DNA from: Apostichopus japonicus | Taxonomy: Eukaryota > Echinodermata > Holothuroidea > Aspidochirotida > Stichopodidae | Direction: 5' to 3' | Assembly (NCBI RefSeq): GCF_037975245.1 | Contig: NC_092579.1 | Coordinates: 25,031,166-25,095,165, forward strand | DNA: 64,000 nucleotides | Part shown: in pieces, positions 11,515-25,293 of the stretch | Layout: the number at the start of each line of letters is the position of its first letter | Position numbering within the stretch: position 1 is the first letter of the stretch | Made by a program: the position numbers and the translations under genes | Notes under the pieces: model-generated | Told to the model about the DNA's origin: nothing | Seen by the model: the letters and a program-made list of their open reading frames with translations, nothing else | Databases searched by the model: none

Positions 11515-13154
11515 CTATTCAGTTGCATCCATGCTATTAAAAAAAGATTTGCAAAGCCAGAAAGTCAATTGATGTAGTGATTCCTTGCCAATTTGACAAG
11601 CAACTGTGGATACGATATTCACATACATATAGAATTGCTGATCAGAATGTGTAATTTAGTATAATGGGCTTGCAGCAATGATTGATGTACATGCAAATAC
11701 AAAGAAAGCTGGAGTTCAAACAAACTCCCACTTCTTCAGTGATGAGACTTATAAAGGCTCTCACCTAACTAACCTGTAATTGACTTCAAGTGACCCTTGA
11801 CTTCTATGGAAAACAATAGGATCATCTATTCGGCAGACTATAGGTTCCCCTAAGTTACATTCATACCGTCAGATATTGTACTATAGAAGTTTTCCTACCA
11901 TGATCTGTTGACCTAAACTGATATCATGACTTGCATTAAACACAACTGCTATATCTTCTTACTAACTGCTACCAAAAAGTTTGAAGCTCAAAACTTTTCC
12001 CTCATGGAATATCATGTTTACAGACTTTGATGACCTATGTTGACCCAATTTAACTTTGACCTTGATGTAAAATAATAGAGATCATCAAACATGCTATAAA
12101 ATATATATCTTTGAAAAATATTAAACTTCAAAGCAATTCAGTTTCAGCAATAAAATAATACAGGTAATATGAATGAACTTCCGAATAAAACTAACATAAA
12201 TTGTGAAACAAACTATGATGTACTCACAGTCTCACATGTAGTACCGGTGCAACATGATTCAGTCTCCCAATTAACTGAAACAAGAACAAGAACAACAAGA
12301 ATATTCCCTGAACTACACATGTACACACACATCAAACATAAGTTTACTAACTGCAGATTATCCCAGGGCTACATTAATCTATCCTTTTAACAATTTGCTT
12401 TAAGTACAGCCTACTCACTACCATTAAATATGGCTGACTGTTACATAACTATGAAATATGTGGCCCAAAACGAAATCAATTTTTCAATTCATGCTGTTTT
12501 GGCATCTTTAATGTCTCCTGAACCCATTCCCACTAATTATTTTCCAAATTGGCACTTATTAATTAGTGTTGTTTAAAATATGGTGGAAAATATGCAATGC
12601 ATTGCGCAGGGAAAACATTGTTCCATAGTTCCAAACTGAATACAAATAAATAAAGGATAATCATTACTCAAAACTAACAATATTACTTCCCCAGATGTGC
12701 CAAATTTGTGTGTGAAAAAAATGTTCTAACCACTCTGTATAAAACATGTTTGTTACACACTTAATAAAAAGAAATATGTCACCCCTAAATATGTTTTCCT
12801 AAATCCGTTTTTTCTGACCGAATTTCGGTACTATTTTTTATTTTAAGAAAACCGAAAAAACGGGAAAAAACAAAATGTGAATTGCAAATACTAGAAAAAA
12901 ACAAAGTTAAAGCTTCCATCCATCATTTGTTGACTTTGGTTTCTCCTATTTACTGTTCTTTTTGCAATATGAAAGAAATTGCAACAAGAGAAAGCTTTTC
13001 TTGCTAGACGACATTGTCAGCTACGATCGGCACACTCACCTTTCATAATTCTTCATTCCTCGACTGTACTCCTCATCTGACATTGCACTACCCTCCATTA
13101 AATGATGGCTAAGCCCTGTAAGTACTGCAGTCTAAGCAATATAGCTCCTGCTTT
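11515..13154. other. No gene supported
   Basis: AT-rich sequence with scattered TGACC-type phrases (near 11780 and 12030), suggesting old fragments of the dispersed repeat. Near 12800-12870 CCGTTTTTTC can pair with GAAAAAACGG to form a short hairpin. Confidence 0.35.
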
Positions 13155-13357
13155 ATGGCTGTGGCGAACGTTGGAACAAGTGTAGCCACTGCCTACAAGA
13201 CTGTGTACACAGGTTCTCTATGGTATGACAACAACCCCTATTGTGGGATGTCGGAGTAGCTGCATTCCGCGATTAAGGCCGGGACTATGTTTTAAAACTG
13301 CTGGTAATTTGGTGGTATTTGTGTTGGATGCTGTACCATATCTACAAACTACACCAG
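13155..13357 (+). CDS. Candidate first coding exon, frame broken
   Basis: An ATG at 13155 opens MAVANVGTSVATAYKTVYTG and continues to a TAG at 13255-13257. The +1 frame is open from before this point to a GTAAAG donor after 13357 and reads VVFVLDAVPYLQTTP near the end. The change of frame near 13230-13255 suggests a small indel (pseudogene or sequence error). The last 26 bases also begin the 4.4-kb tandem duplication, so the exon end recurs at 17740-17765 without its start. Confidence 0.35.
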
Positions 13358-15939
13358 GTAAAGTTACACAGGAATTAACAAATAACGTTATGCACGGCAA
13401 AGTCCAGGATGGTTAGATATTACATGGCTGTTCCTGCTGCCTGAAGTAGTGACACTAAGCTGCCTCCAACAAGCATATGTGTATATACTGCTGGGTGCAT
13501 CTCATTTATAGTTGATGACAACAATTGAAAGTGGACGCTTGATGTGAAATCAGTTTTAATTTGCATATATGGGGGTCTTAAGTTAAACACATATACACTA
13601 CACTTCCTGTTGCCATCAGTCTTGCTTATGCAACACTGATATAATCATGACCCACTTCGACACACCCCTGATCCAGGTATTCACAACACAGTCACTCTGA
13701 TAACTGACATCTTAGGTAAAGTGAGACATACGTGATTCAAATGATCCACATTAAACTCACCATGTTTAGGGTACAATCATTCCATTGATAGGTGCATAGC
13801 TTGGGCCTACAGGCAAATGACATGTACATCCGTCCGTAATTAGGTTTAGGCCTGTATACACATGCACAATGTTCATCACATATAATTGGTGTATTTTGAT
13901 GTTCTGCTTTATATAGTCTCTAAATCAATACATAATTCTTGGCATAGTATGAGAAATTTGAGTTGATCAGTAGGATGGTGACTTCGAAGTTCGCCCACTT
14001 AAGACTTAAAACACCCCAAAACTAAATCTTCTGGTATAAATCATTTGAAAATATACTTCATATGGTGGGAGAATTTTGTTATAGTACGATACACGGCCAA
14101 ACTTTCTTTCCTGCAAACTGTTTTCACGTTGTTTTCCAAGAAGATTCTTCGTGATTGTGGAACTGGTATTTCTTGCTAGAGTATTGCGAATTTCGGCCAC
14201 GCAACCTACAGTGTGGCGCTGGTAAAAATTGGTGGCGCTGTTGCTCTTTCAGTAATTATAACAGACTTCATAGATCTTCGTCATTTTATTGACAAATATG
14301 TAAGTAATTTCTTGCACACGGGTCATTTTGGAGAGAAAATAACTGTAGCTTCGTACTTTTTGGTGAAATTTGGCTCTTCCTGTAGGTTTTCATGGTGAAA
14401 ATCGTGTATTTCTTAGGGTGCCCGAACTTCGCAGTATAACGAACTTCGCAATACTGACTATACCTTGAGTAAATTAGCACATACAAAATGATAGTGGAGC
14501 GCACAGGAGACAAATGGTTCGAACGTAGACAAATATATCTTTCCAAAATCCCTTCATATCACTAATTTTGCATCCCTCAAGAAATGTAAAGATACATCAA
14601 AACATGGAAGTAATTCGTTATTTTATGAAAACAAAAACAAAAAACAATATCCTTACAATTATGGATGAGATTTGTTATTTGCCCTGCAATTATTGCACTG
14701 CACCATGGTATTCAAGTACATCTTTGTTATTGAATCAAGACATCTGTTCATTGCAATGTGTTTGTCGTAGGCTAATACAGTTCCATTAATGCTGGCCTAT
14801 TTCACACTTTTTTTGCAGAATTCGGATTTGCAAAAGTTTGATGGATACACAGCAATGTCAACCTTTCTTGATTTATCCCGCACTTTTCACTGAAAAAGAT
14901 TCTAAGGTAATTGACTCACGGAACCAGCACGCTACTTGTCACACAGATCAAAAAAGAAACCATATCCTTCAAACATAATCCTATCCCTAACCTTATGCTC
15001 AGGAAATGGGCGATCACTACACACTATAGGCCTTTACCTATTAGATAACGTTAGACCCAGCTGGTTCTGCGAAAAAAATATGCACCAAGAGACTATTGCT
15101 GCTAATATAATACTACATCCTTTTTGTCATTATTTTTGCGTGTGCAACATAATATAAACATGACCCACACATTGACTCATTCCTGTGAAAATGGCTCACA
15201 CCACGGTCACTCTGATGTCTGACATTTTTATTTTCCAAAGACCGATGGCATTTGAAAACTTTGTCCTGAGAATCAATCGATCGACAAATGCATGACAAAA
15301 GTCACATTAAGTCCACATTGTTTGTCTGACCAATATCCAGTAAGAACTGAGAACATCGGCAATTGTGTCACAGAGCAATTGAAGAAATCAAACGTAACAT
15401 CTGTAGTTTTGATTTTTTGTTTGTTTTAGGAAATAAGCTTCGAGTAATCGTTAAAATTTAAACTTACATTTTCACTATCGCCAAATTCAATTACGAGCAA
15501 TCCATCAACAATGAACATTTCGTCGTCGCTACAACACTAAGACCAGGGAGTTTTTATGTTAACAACTGCTTAGACGTTGTATCAGTGTATACAGTATGAT
15601 ATGAATAATGTATGATGTACGGTACCTTCCCTCCAATCCTGTACAGGAAAAGTTTAAGCGCACACTGCGCATGTGCACAAAGAAACATGGTTTGACTGTT
15701 GAAAATATGTCAGCCGAAAATGGTATATGTGGGTTTTCTGTTTCAGGGGAGGTAAAAGCATACAATCGGACTACGTAGATGTTTGGCATGTTATTATGTA
15801 GTGCATGTCAAGAGATAATTAAAATATCACCAAACCAGAATGAAAACATTTCATAGTTCCTTGCTGCTGTTCATTAGTTCCATTCATAGGGAAATTTCTA
15901 ACAAAGCCCTAATACAACAACAGCAATTTATGCACACAA

Positions 15940-16165
15940 ACTTTTGTTGCCAAAGTAATGCTAAGCCCTGATATCAATTGCAACACACACCAGTGTGTGA
16001 AGACTATCTACCATTAACATCATACCAAGTTTGACAAAATTCCGACTAGTAATAGTAGCCAAGTAATTGCAATTTTGAGTATTTCACGTTTGACCCCATG
16101 ACCTCATTAATATTCATGATATGAGCACCAAAATCGACAGGGTTCATCTACTCACTATGTGCCAC
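15940..16165 (+). repeat. TGACCT-rich repeat, part (unit 1)
   Basis: It matches 24020-24210 (AATTGCAACACACACCAG, the phrase ACCAAGTTTGAC, CACGTTTGACCC). It ends at the CAGGGTCTTAGCC end of the hAT element. The same part recurs in unit 2 at about 20350-20575. Confidence 0.6.
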
Positions 16166-17739
16166 CAGGGTCTTAGCCAGAAGTTTCAAATAGGGTGTCT
16201 GATCTGTTACTGAGTGCTCTGGAGACTATCCATCTGACGCCGAAGGCGCCTGCGCGAGCGTGAAGCGCGAAGCCTATAACGGGTGGGGTCCAGGGGCCTG
16301 CCTTAGGGCCCCTGGAAGCCCAGCCCCTATCAATGGTTTATTTGACACAATTGGGGTAAAAAGTATGCTTAGAAAGCTGTGAAAACACCAAAGCCATCAT
16401 GATTTTTTGGGGCATTCAAACATAAAAAATGCTATAAAACACTAGGTGCAAAAGTGCACCATGAAAACAGCTTATAGTAATTGATATATTACAAAGAATT
16501 TGAGCACCAAAAAGTTCAAACAATATCTTGTGGAATTATATATGTTATGTACTATAAAATAGCCTACTGTGTATCTTGTAAGTATATGCCTTTATTCTGT
16601 TAATGTCATCCATATACAGGGATGAGCCTGGGGTAAAAAAAATCACTGAACTTTGTGGGTGATACTACACCAACGCCGTGGGCGTCAGTCAGCTTGCAGC
16701 TCGACACAGTTATAGGTGGGGTCCATGGGCATGCCTTAGGGCCTGTGGTAGGGTCCATGGGCAACGCCCCAGTTGGGGTACAGGGGTCCAAGTCCCCGGA
16801 AGCTCTGAGAAATTTGAGGTTTAAAAACAAAATTTTGGTGCCTATTTTATAAAGATTTTTAAATTGATTAAAACACTCAAAAGCAAAGTTTCACACCAAA
16901 ATGTGCACACTGAAGCCACATGCCTAGCCTGTCCTTTTCACCCTACTTGATTCTTTCAATCATGGCGACCCATACTTAAAATGTCACTGTTCATAAAATG
17001 TACACAATGGTCTGTTTTAATCTGGAATAATAGTCAGCAGCAACAGCACTAAACTTCTCCTCAATTGTCTCTACTCTAATGATACTAAAATATTGAAAAT
17101 CATGGGAAATTTATGAAAATATCGTTGCAATAATGTTGGGAACGTTATGAAAATCCAGAGAAAAATTTGCGGTATAAGCTCCAGTTTGCGTATGCTACTG
17201 TGTGTTAGGATAATAGTTTTTGTCCCTCTGCAGGTTGGATATGCATCGATTTGGTAATGAAAAACATGCGAATGACGGATGAAATGATACAGTAACGTTG
17301 TTGTTAGAAATTAACGGAAATTGAGATGTTTAAATTTCGGAGGTAGAAAAGAAATCAAGGAAATCCACGCAAAAAGCTCATGTCTTCATATATTACCATG
17401 GTAACAATCATACTCAACCCTTTTGCATTCCCCAGTGAATGCGGTCACCAGGAGGAATATATTTTTCCCAAATTCTGGTGGCCCAGAATGAAAATGTGAT
17501 CGCCACTTTGATATGCTAAATATTAGTACAAAAAACACTAGGCCTAGGCTCAACATCGAGTAGCACTACTGTCAGAGTACCAAGGGCGTAGGAACCGGGG
17601 GGCTGGGGGGCGCCAGCCCCCCCAGTGAAAAATGTGGAGGGGCGGAAGTATCATTCCACCCCCCCCGCTTCGCAAGTCAGAAAACCCCTTTTTCATTTCC
17701 ATATGAGAAAAAAAAATCTCATTTGGAGCACCAAATTGC
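16166..17739 (+). mobile_element. 3.4-kb hAT-type element, copy truncated by the duplication
   Basis: It starts with CAGGGTCTTAGCCAG at 16166, as does the full copy at 20576. It runs into the nested MITE at 17581 and is cut at 17739 by the tandem duplication junction. The right end is missing in this copy. It includes two GC-rich modules near 16250 and 16670. Confidence 0.7.
17581..17739 (+). mobile_element. hAT MITE (CAAGGGCGTAGG), truncated
   Basis: It starts CAAGGGCGTAGGAACC followed by G and C runs. It is identical to the first 159 bp or so of the MITE at 21991-22359 and lacks its right end because the duplication junction falls here. Confidence 0.75.
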
Positions 17740-20700
17740 TGTACCATATCTACAAACTACACCAGGTAAAGTTACACAGGAATTAACAAATAACGTTATG
17801 CACGGCAAAGTCCAGGATGGTTAGATATTACATGGCTGTTCCTGCTGCCTGAAGTAGTGACACTAAGCTGCCTCCAACAAGCATATGTGTATATACTGCT
17901 GGGTGCATCTCATTTATAGTTGATGACAACAATTGAAAGTGGACGCTTGAAGTGAAATCAGTTTTAATTTGCATATATGGGGGTCTTAAGTTGAACACAT
18001 ATACACTACACTTCCTGTTGCCATCAGTCTTGCTTATGCAACACTGATATAATCATGACCCACTTCGACACACCCCTGATCCAGGTATTCACAACACAGT
18101 CACTCTGATAACTGACATCTTAGGTAAAGTGAGACATACGTGATTCAAATGATCCACATTAAACTCACCATGTTTAGGGTACAATCATTCCATTGATAGG
18201 TGCATAGCTTGGGCCTACAGGCAAATGACATGTACATCCGTCCGTAATTAGGTTTAGGCCTGTATACACATGCACAATGTTCATCACATATATAATTGGT
18301 GTATTTTGATGTTCTGCTTTATATAGTCTCTAAATCAATACATAATTCTTGGCATAGTATGAGAAATTTGAGTTGATCAGTAGGATGGTGACTTCGAAGT
18401 TCGCCCACTTAAGACTTAAAACACCCCAAAACTAAATCTTCTGGTATAAATCATTTGAAAATATACTTCATATGGTGGGAGAATTTTGTTATAGTACGAT
18501 ACACGGCCAAACTTTCTTTCCTGCAAACTGTTTTCACGTTGTTTTCCAAGAAGATTCTTCGTGATTGTGGAACTGGTATTTCTTGCTAGAGTATTGCGAA
18601 TTTCGGCCACGCAACCTACAGTGTGGCGCTGGTAAAAATTGGTGGCGCTGTTGCTCTTTCAGTAATTATAACAGACTTCATAGATCTTCGTCATTTTATT
18701 GACAAATATGTAAGTAATTTCTTGCACACGGGTCATTTTGGAGAGAAAATAACTGTAGCTTCGTACTTTTTGGTGAAATTTGGCTCTTCCTGTAGGTTTT
18801 CATGGTGAAAATCGTGTATTTCTTAGGGTGCCCGAACTTCGCAGTATAACGAACTTCGCAATACTGACTATACCTTGAGTAAATTAGCACGTACAAAATG
18901 ATAGTGGAGCGCACAGGAGACAAATGGTTCGAACGTAGACAAATATATCTTTCCAAAATCCCTTCATATCACTAATTTTGCATCCCTCAAGAAATGTAAA
19001 GATACATCAAAACATGGAAGTAATTCGTTATTTTATGAAAACAAAAACAAAAAACAATATCCTTACAATTATGGATGAGATTTGTTATTTGCCCTGCAAT
19101 TATTGCACTGCACCATGGTATTCAAGTACATCTTTGTTATTGAATCAAGACATCTGTTCATTGCAATGTGTTTGTCGTAGGCTAATACAGTTCCATTAAT
19201 GCTGGCCTATTTCACACTTTTTTTGCAGAATTCGGATTTGCAAAAGTTTGATGGATACACAGCAATGTCAACCTTTCTTGATTTATCCCGCACTTTTCAC
19301 TGAAAAAGATTCTAAGGTAATTGACTCACGGAACCAGCACGCTACTTGTCACACAGATCAAAAAAGAAACCATATCCTTCAAACATAATCCTATCCCTAA
19401 CCTTATGCTCAGGAAATGGGCGATCACTACACACTATAGGCCTTTACCTATTAGATAACGTTAGACCCAGCTGGTTCTGCGAAAAAAATATGCACCAAGA
19501 GACTATTGCTGCTAATATAATACTACATCCTTTTTGTCATTATTTTTGCGTGTGCAACATAATATAAACATGACCCACACATTGACTCATTCCTGTGAAA
19601 ATGGCTCACACCACGGTCACTCTGATGTCTGACATTTTTATTTTCCAAAGACCGATGGCATTTGAAAACTTTGTCCTGAGAATCAATCGATCGACAAATG
19701 CATGACAAAAGTCACATTAAGTCCACATTGTTTGTCTGACCAATATCCAGTAAGAACTGAGAACATCGGCAATTGTGTCACAGAGCAATTGAAGAAATCA
19801 AACGTAACATCTGTAGTTTTGATTTTTTGTTTGTTTTAGGAAATAAGCTTCGAGTAATCGTTAAAATTTAAACTTACATTTTCACTATCGCCAAATTCAA
19901 TTACGAGCAATCCATCAACAATGAACATTTCGTCGTCGCTACAACACTAAGACCAGGGAGTTTTTATGTTAACAACTGCTTAGACGTTGTATCAGTGTAT
20001 ACAGTATGATATGAATAATGTATGATGTACGGTACCTTCCCTCCAATCCTGTACAGGAAAAGTTTAAGCGCACACTGCGCATGTGCACAAAGAAACATGG
20101 TTTGACTGTTGAAAATATGTCAGCCGAAAATGGTATATGTGGGTTTTCTGTTTCAGGGGAGGTAAAAGCATTCAATCGGACTACGTAGATGTTTGGCATG
20201 TTATTATGTAGTGCATGTCAAGAGATAATTAAAATATCACCAAACCAGAATGAAAACATTTCATAGTTCCTTGCTGCTGTTCATTAGTTCCATTCATAGG
20301 GAAATTTCTAACAAAGCCCTAATACAACAACAGCAATTTATGCACACAAACTTTTGTTGCCAAAGTAATGCTAAGCCCTGATATCAATTGCAACACACAC
20401 CAGTGTGTGAAGACTATCTACCATTAACATCATACCAAGTTTGACAAAATTCCGACTAGTAATAGTAGCCAAGTAATTGCAATTTTGAGTATTTCACGTT
20501 TGACCCCATGACCTCATTAATATTCATGATATGAGCACCAAAATCGACAGGGTTCATCTACTCACTATGTGCCACCAGGGTCTTAGCCAGAAGTTTCAAA
20601 TAGGGTGTCTGATCTGTTACTGAGTGCTCTGGAGACTATCCATCTGACGCCGAAGGCGCCTGCGCGAGCGTGAAGCGCGAAGCCTATAACGGGTGGGGTC

Positions 20701-22150
20701 CAGGGGCCTGCCTTAGGGCCCCTGGAAGCCCAGCCCCTATCAATGGTTTATTTGACACAATTGGGGTAAAAAGTATGCTTAGAAAGCTGTGAAAACACCA
20801 AAGCCATCATGATTTTTTGGGGCATTCAAACATAAAAAATGCTATAAAACACTAGGTGCAAAAGTGCACCATGAAAACAGCTTATAGTAATTGATATATT
20901 ACAAAGAATTTGAGCACCAAAAAGTTCAAACAATATCTTGTGGAATTATATATGTTATGTACTATAAAATAGCCTACTGTGTATCTTGTAAGTATATGCC
21001 TTTATTCTGTTAATGTCATCCATATACAGGGATGAGCCTGGGGTAAAAAAAATCACTGAACTTTGTGGGTGATACTACACCAACGCCGTGGGCGTCAGTC
21101 AGCTTGCAGCTCGACACAGTTATAGGTGGGGTCCATGGGCATGCCTTAGGGCCTGTGGTAGGGTCCATGGGCAACGCCCCAGTTGGGGTACAGGGGTCCA
21201 AGCCCCCGGAAGCTCTGAGAAATTTGAGGTTTAAAAACAAAATTTTGGTGCCTATTTTATAAAGATTTTTAAATTGATTAAAACACTCAAAAGCAAAGTT
21301 TCACACCAAAATGTGCACACTGAAGCCACATGCCTAGCCTGTCCTTTTCACCCTACTTGATTCTTTCAATCATGGCGACCCATACTTAAAATGTCACTGT
21401 TCATAAAATGTACACAATGGTCTGTTTTAATCTGGAATAATAGTCAGCAGCAACAGCACTAAACTTCTCCTCAATTGTCTCTACTCTAATGATACTAAAA
21501 TATTGAAAATCATGGGAAATTTATGAAAATATCGTTGCAATAATGTTGGGAACGTTATGAAAATCCAGAGAAAAATTTGCGGTATAAGCTCCAGTTTGCG
21601 TATGCTACTGTGTGTTAGGATAATAGTTTTTGTCCCTCTGCAGGTTGGATATGCATCGATTTGGTAATGAAAAACATGCGAATGACGGATGAAATGATAC
21701 AGTAACGTTGTTGTTAGAAATTAACGGAAATTGAGATGTTTAAATTTCGGAGGTAGAAAAGAAATCAAGGAAATCCACGCAAAAAGCTCATGTCTTCATA
21801 TATTACCATGGTAACAATCATACTCAACCCTTTTGCATTCCCCAGTGAATGCGGTCACCAGGAGGAATATATTTTTCCCAAATTCTGGTGGCCCAGAATG
21901 AAAATGTGATCGCCACTTTGATATGCTAAATATTAGTACAAAAAACACTAGGCCTAGGCTCAACATCGAGTAGCACTACTGTCACAGTACCAAGGGCGTA
22001 GGAACCGGGGGGCTGGGGGGCGCCAGCCCCCCCAGTGAAAAATGTGGAGGGGCGGAAGTATCATTCCACCCCCCCCCGCTTCGCAAGTCAGAAAACCCCT
22101 TTTTCATTTCCATATGAGAAAAAAAAATCTCATTTGGAGCACCAAATTGC
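17740..22150 (+). repeat. 4.4-kb tandem duplication, unit 2
   Basis: Second unit (4411 bp). The junction shows a 3-bp microhomology: TGC before the unit start at 13329-13331 and TGC at 22148-22150 in the parent MITE. This is typical of a microhomology-mediated duplication. The original sequence continues past 22150 into the rest of the MITE. Confidence 0.9.
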
Positions 22151-23972
22151 ATCTAAGGCCAGATGAAAATACAAAATTAAGTTTACAAAATGGAGTGGGT
22201 GTTGAAGTGTGCTATATTGCACCAAATTGCATCTAAGGCTACCTGGAAATGCAAAAAATTCCAAAGGGGAGGGGGACACCCTCTCCCCTTAGACCCCTCT
22301 CCCAGGCCGGCTATAAATCTTCAGGCCCCCCCACTCAAAGGTACCTTCCTACGCCACTGCATGGTACTGACTACTAACGTTGAACGTTGAAGCTAGTAGT
22401 TAGTACTGATGACAGTGGCTAGTAGTACATTTTGATTTTAAAATAATAGGCTAATGTATATTATTTTCTAACAAAATGGGTACGGTGAAAAATATCTTAC
22501 TTAATGTTTTCATGTTCAAATACGTAGGTGTCAGATAAGGTATAAAACCTTCTTCAATAATTTCGATTTCCTTTTGTTTCTTTCATTAACTTGTTAATTA
22601 CTGTACTTCATATAATTAACATTACTACTATTTCACACTGCCGCCGCTGATTATGCTTGCTCTCCACGTCTATTGGATCAGACCATATAAGTATCCAATT
22701 TAGCTCTTAAACAGTTATTACTACTAGTGCTACTATCTAATATGCAGGCCCAGGGTTCGCATTAGCCACTAGATTGCGCGATTCGCGCAATTTGATCGCA
22801 TTTGGAATAAACGATTAGTAAAAAGCCACTTGCACTAATTATTGTTTTGTTATCCGTCTACAACCCATGAACATCTCGTAAAATTCCTTGTCAGCCTTTC
22901 CTTCTATGAAATAAACGATTGAATAAATCATTTCTTCCACATGGTAGCCTAACACCACACTAAGTCAATGGAAATCTGGCTAAGCCTAACCATCTGTTTA
23001 TTTGCTGAAATTGTGACGCAGTTATAAGATATCAATGGAATACTTTCGTTATTGCTGTTATCTTCAACCACATGATAGCCTTACACCACACTAACTTGAA
23101 GAATGGGAAATCTGCCTAACCATCGGTTTGCCCAAAAAAATCACACTTTGCGTAGGATTCGGGTAATAAATTAGGAACCGGGTAGTACCGCGTCGGGCGG
23201 GTACCTTCGTTATTTTTGTAAAGCATTGGTGAATTTTCAGTTGCAAAAACTGATGGCCACAGTATTATAGGTCTGGCGACTAGCGTTAATTTTTCCAGAA
23301 ATTCTCATCGCCAGCCGAGAATGGTCGTCGCCAATGCGACAGTAATGAAAAAGGGTTGATATTCATACTAACTGCGAAGCAAGATGGCTTGTGTTGCATA
23401 CATCCTATTGTATTGCCTTGACAAATAGTTTCTCGAATCCGCGCAATATCACATTAATATAAATTAATCGGAAATTTCGCGCCATTTTGTAACTACACAG
23501 ACTGGTCGTTACTTCGACGCAAAACTTTTCCCTCCTGCCTTTTCAGGTATATTAGGAAAACATCGCAGGAGCTGTCAATATAAGCTCACTCTTTCCACAG
23601 TACCGTGATACACAACACCTAGCTAGGAAAGAAAAAATACAAACACACAGATGTGCGAAAATGATCACGCGACGAAACGAATTTTTTTAGCTAGCTAGGT
23701 GGTTGGCTATTGAGTATGGGTTTTTATATTGTGTTGTTGACTGGACTGTATTCCAAGCTGTTATAACGTAAGAATCGACTGTCAGGGTTTTTACAGTGCC
23801 CATTGACTGAGCAGTACATGTTGCAATAACTTATAGTTACGTTAAATTGGGAGGCTGGACAGAGCCATTTATTAGCGTCTCAAAAGCCCTCCCACTCAAA
23901 TTCGGCCGTCTTTCATTTCGATCTAGTCATCTCAAAGACGGCGAGACGCATTGCTAAGACCCTGTGTGCCAC
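20568..23972. mobile_element. 3.4-kb hAT-type element with perfect 8-bp TSD
   Basis: TGTGCCAC at 20568-20575 is repeated exactly at 23965-23972. The element (20576-23964) starts CAGGGTCTTAGCC and its right end on the complement starts CAGGGTCTTAGCAATG. It interrupts the TGACCT-rich repeat, whose text resumes after the right duplication. No frame over about 70 codons is seen, so the element carries no recognisable transposase. A 369-bp MITE is nested in it at 21991-22359. Confidence 0.8.
21983..22367. mobile_element. Nested hAT MITE with decayed 8-bp TSD
   Basis: The element is 21991-22359, starting CAAGGGCGTAGGAACC and ending TTCCTACGCCACTG. Flanks CACAGTAC and CATGGTAC match at 6 of 8 positions. 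It is the same family as 27948-28288. The family carries G- and C-runs near the left end and a CACCAAATTGCATCTAAGG motif twice. Confidence 0.75.
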
Positions 23973-24341
23973 CCACCCACCAAGTATTGGTCATTCCCTT
24001 GTTGAGTTATCGTGCATACAAACTTTTCATAACGAAATATTGCTAAGCCCCCCCTCATAAATATGCATAATATCAATTGCAACACACATCAGTGTGTGAA
24101 GACTATCTACCAATATCATCATACCAAGTTTGACCAAATTCCAATAAATAGTAGCAAAGTTATTGCAATATGGAGTTTTTCACGTTTGACCCGTGACCTC
24201 ATTAATATTTTTTAACTTTGACCTCGTATAACTTTGCACAAAAAGGTCACATGGGGGTCAACCTATTGACATTTATGATCAGAAGGTACCTTTGACATCT
24301 GAAAATAGCATCGAAACTGCAAAAATCCCCAAAACACGAAA

Positions 24342-24375
24342 AGGTCACCGGAGGTCAAATTGAGGTCAAGGGTCA
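24342..24375 (+). promoter_or_regulatory. DR4-DR5-DR1 series of AGGTCA half-sites
   Basis: AGGTCA at 24342, 24352 and 24363 is followed by GGGTCA at 24370. The spacers are 4, 5 and 1 nt. These are the spacings preferred by different nuclear receptor dimers (thyroid/LXR-type DR4, retinoic acid DR5, RXR/HNF4/PPAR-type DR1). Binding is not shown; the array is part of a repeat. Confidence 0.45.
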
Positions 24376-25293
24376 CCCAGCTGCGGGTCGACAATTGGAT
24401 TACATTGAAGCAACTCCCAACCCTAACGGACAATTTGTTCTCAAGTTATCGCAAAAATACTAGTTTTTATCATTAATTGACCTTTGGTGACCTCGGATCA
24501 CATGACCGTTAAGTTTGAAAATATTCCCCTATACCATTTGCAACTTTTCCCAAAATATCAAACGTGTCACACATTGGCACTGGGAGTTATTGCACTAAAT
24601 GCCTGAAGATTAACTTTGACCTCATATAACTTAACACACAAAGGTCACCTTGGGTCAACTTATTGACATTTTTGATCGGAGAGTTGAATATAGCATCAAA
24701 CTATAAAAATTCAAACATATTTTCTTTGCCCATTTTCTCCCCCCAAAATACCAGTTTTTTTAACATTAATTGACCTTTGGTGACCTCAGATCACATGACA
24801 ATTAAGTTTGAAAATATTTCCCTATACCATTTGCAACTTGTCCAAAAATATCAACCATGTCACACCTTGGAACTGGAAGTTATTGCATTAAATGTCTGAA
24901 AATAAACTTTGACCTTGTATAACTTCGCACACGAAGGTCACACAGGTGTAAACCCATTGCCATTTTTGATCGGAAGGTACCTTTGATATCCAAATCTAGC
25001 ATCAAAACCAAACATTTCCTTGTTTGCTCGTTTCCTCCCAAATTAGGCACATTTTTTCTAATGTGACCTTTGACCTTTTGACCTTGGTTTCAGATGTAGT
25101 TTTATCTCCTGATTCCAAAAAACAAAACGACAAGTCTGTACAGCCATCCTAACTCCGACCGAAAATTTTTGACCCCATATAACTTCGCACAAAAAGGTCA
25201 CACAGGGGTCAACTTATTGACATTTAGGCTTAGAAGGTACCTTTGACATCTGAAAATAGCATCAAAACTGTATAAATCCCCCAAAACACGTAA

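Larger units (their letters stand above)
13332..17739 (+). repeat. 4.4-kb tandem duplication, unit 1
   Basis: This 4408-bp unit is repeated directly at 17740-22150. I could spot only six substitutions and two small indels (an extra TA near 18285 and one extra C near 22072), so the units are about 99.9% identical. Unit 1 stops inside a hAT MITE (17581-17739) and joins the start of unit 2. It carries a truncated 3.4-kb hAT element (from 16166), part of the TGACCT repeat and no convincing gene. Confidence 0.9.

Noticed and set aside
14006-19708. Matching sets of 60-86-codon frames in both tandem units
   Set aside because: Their conservation only reflects the recent duplication. No splice or domain support.
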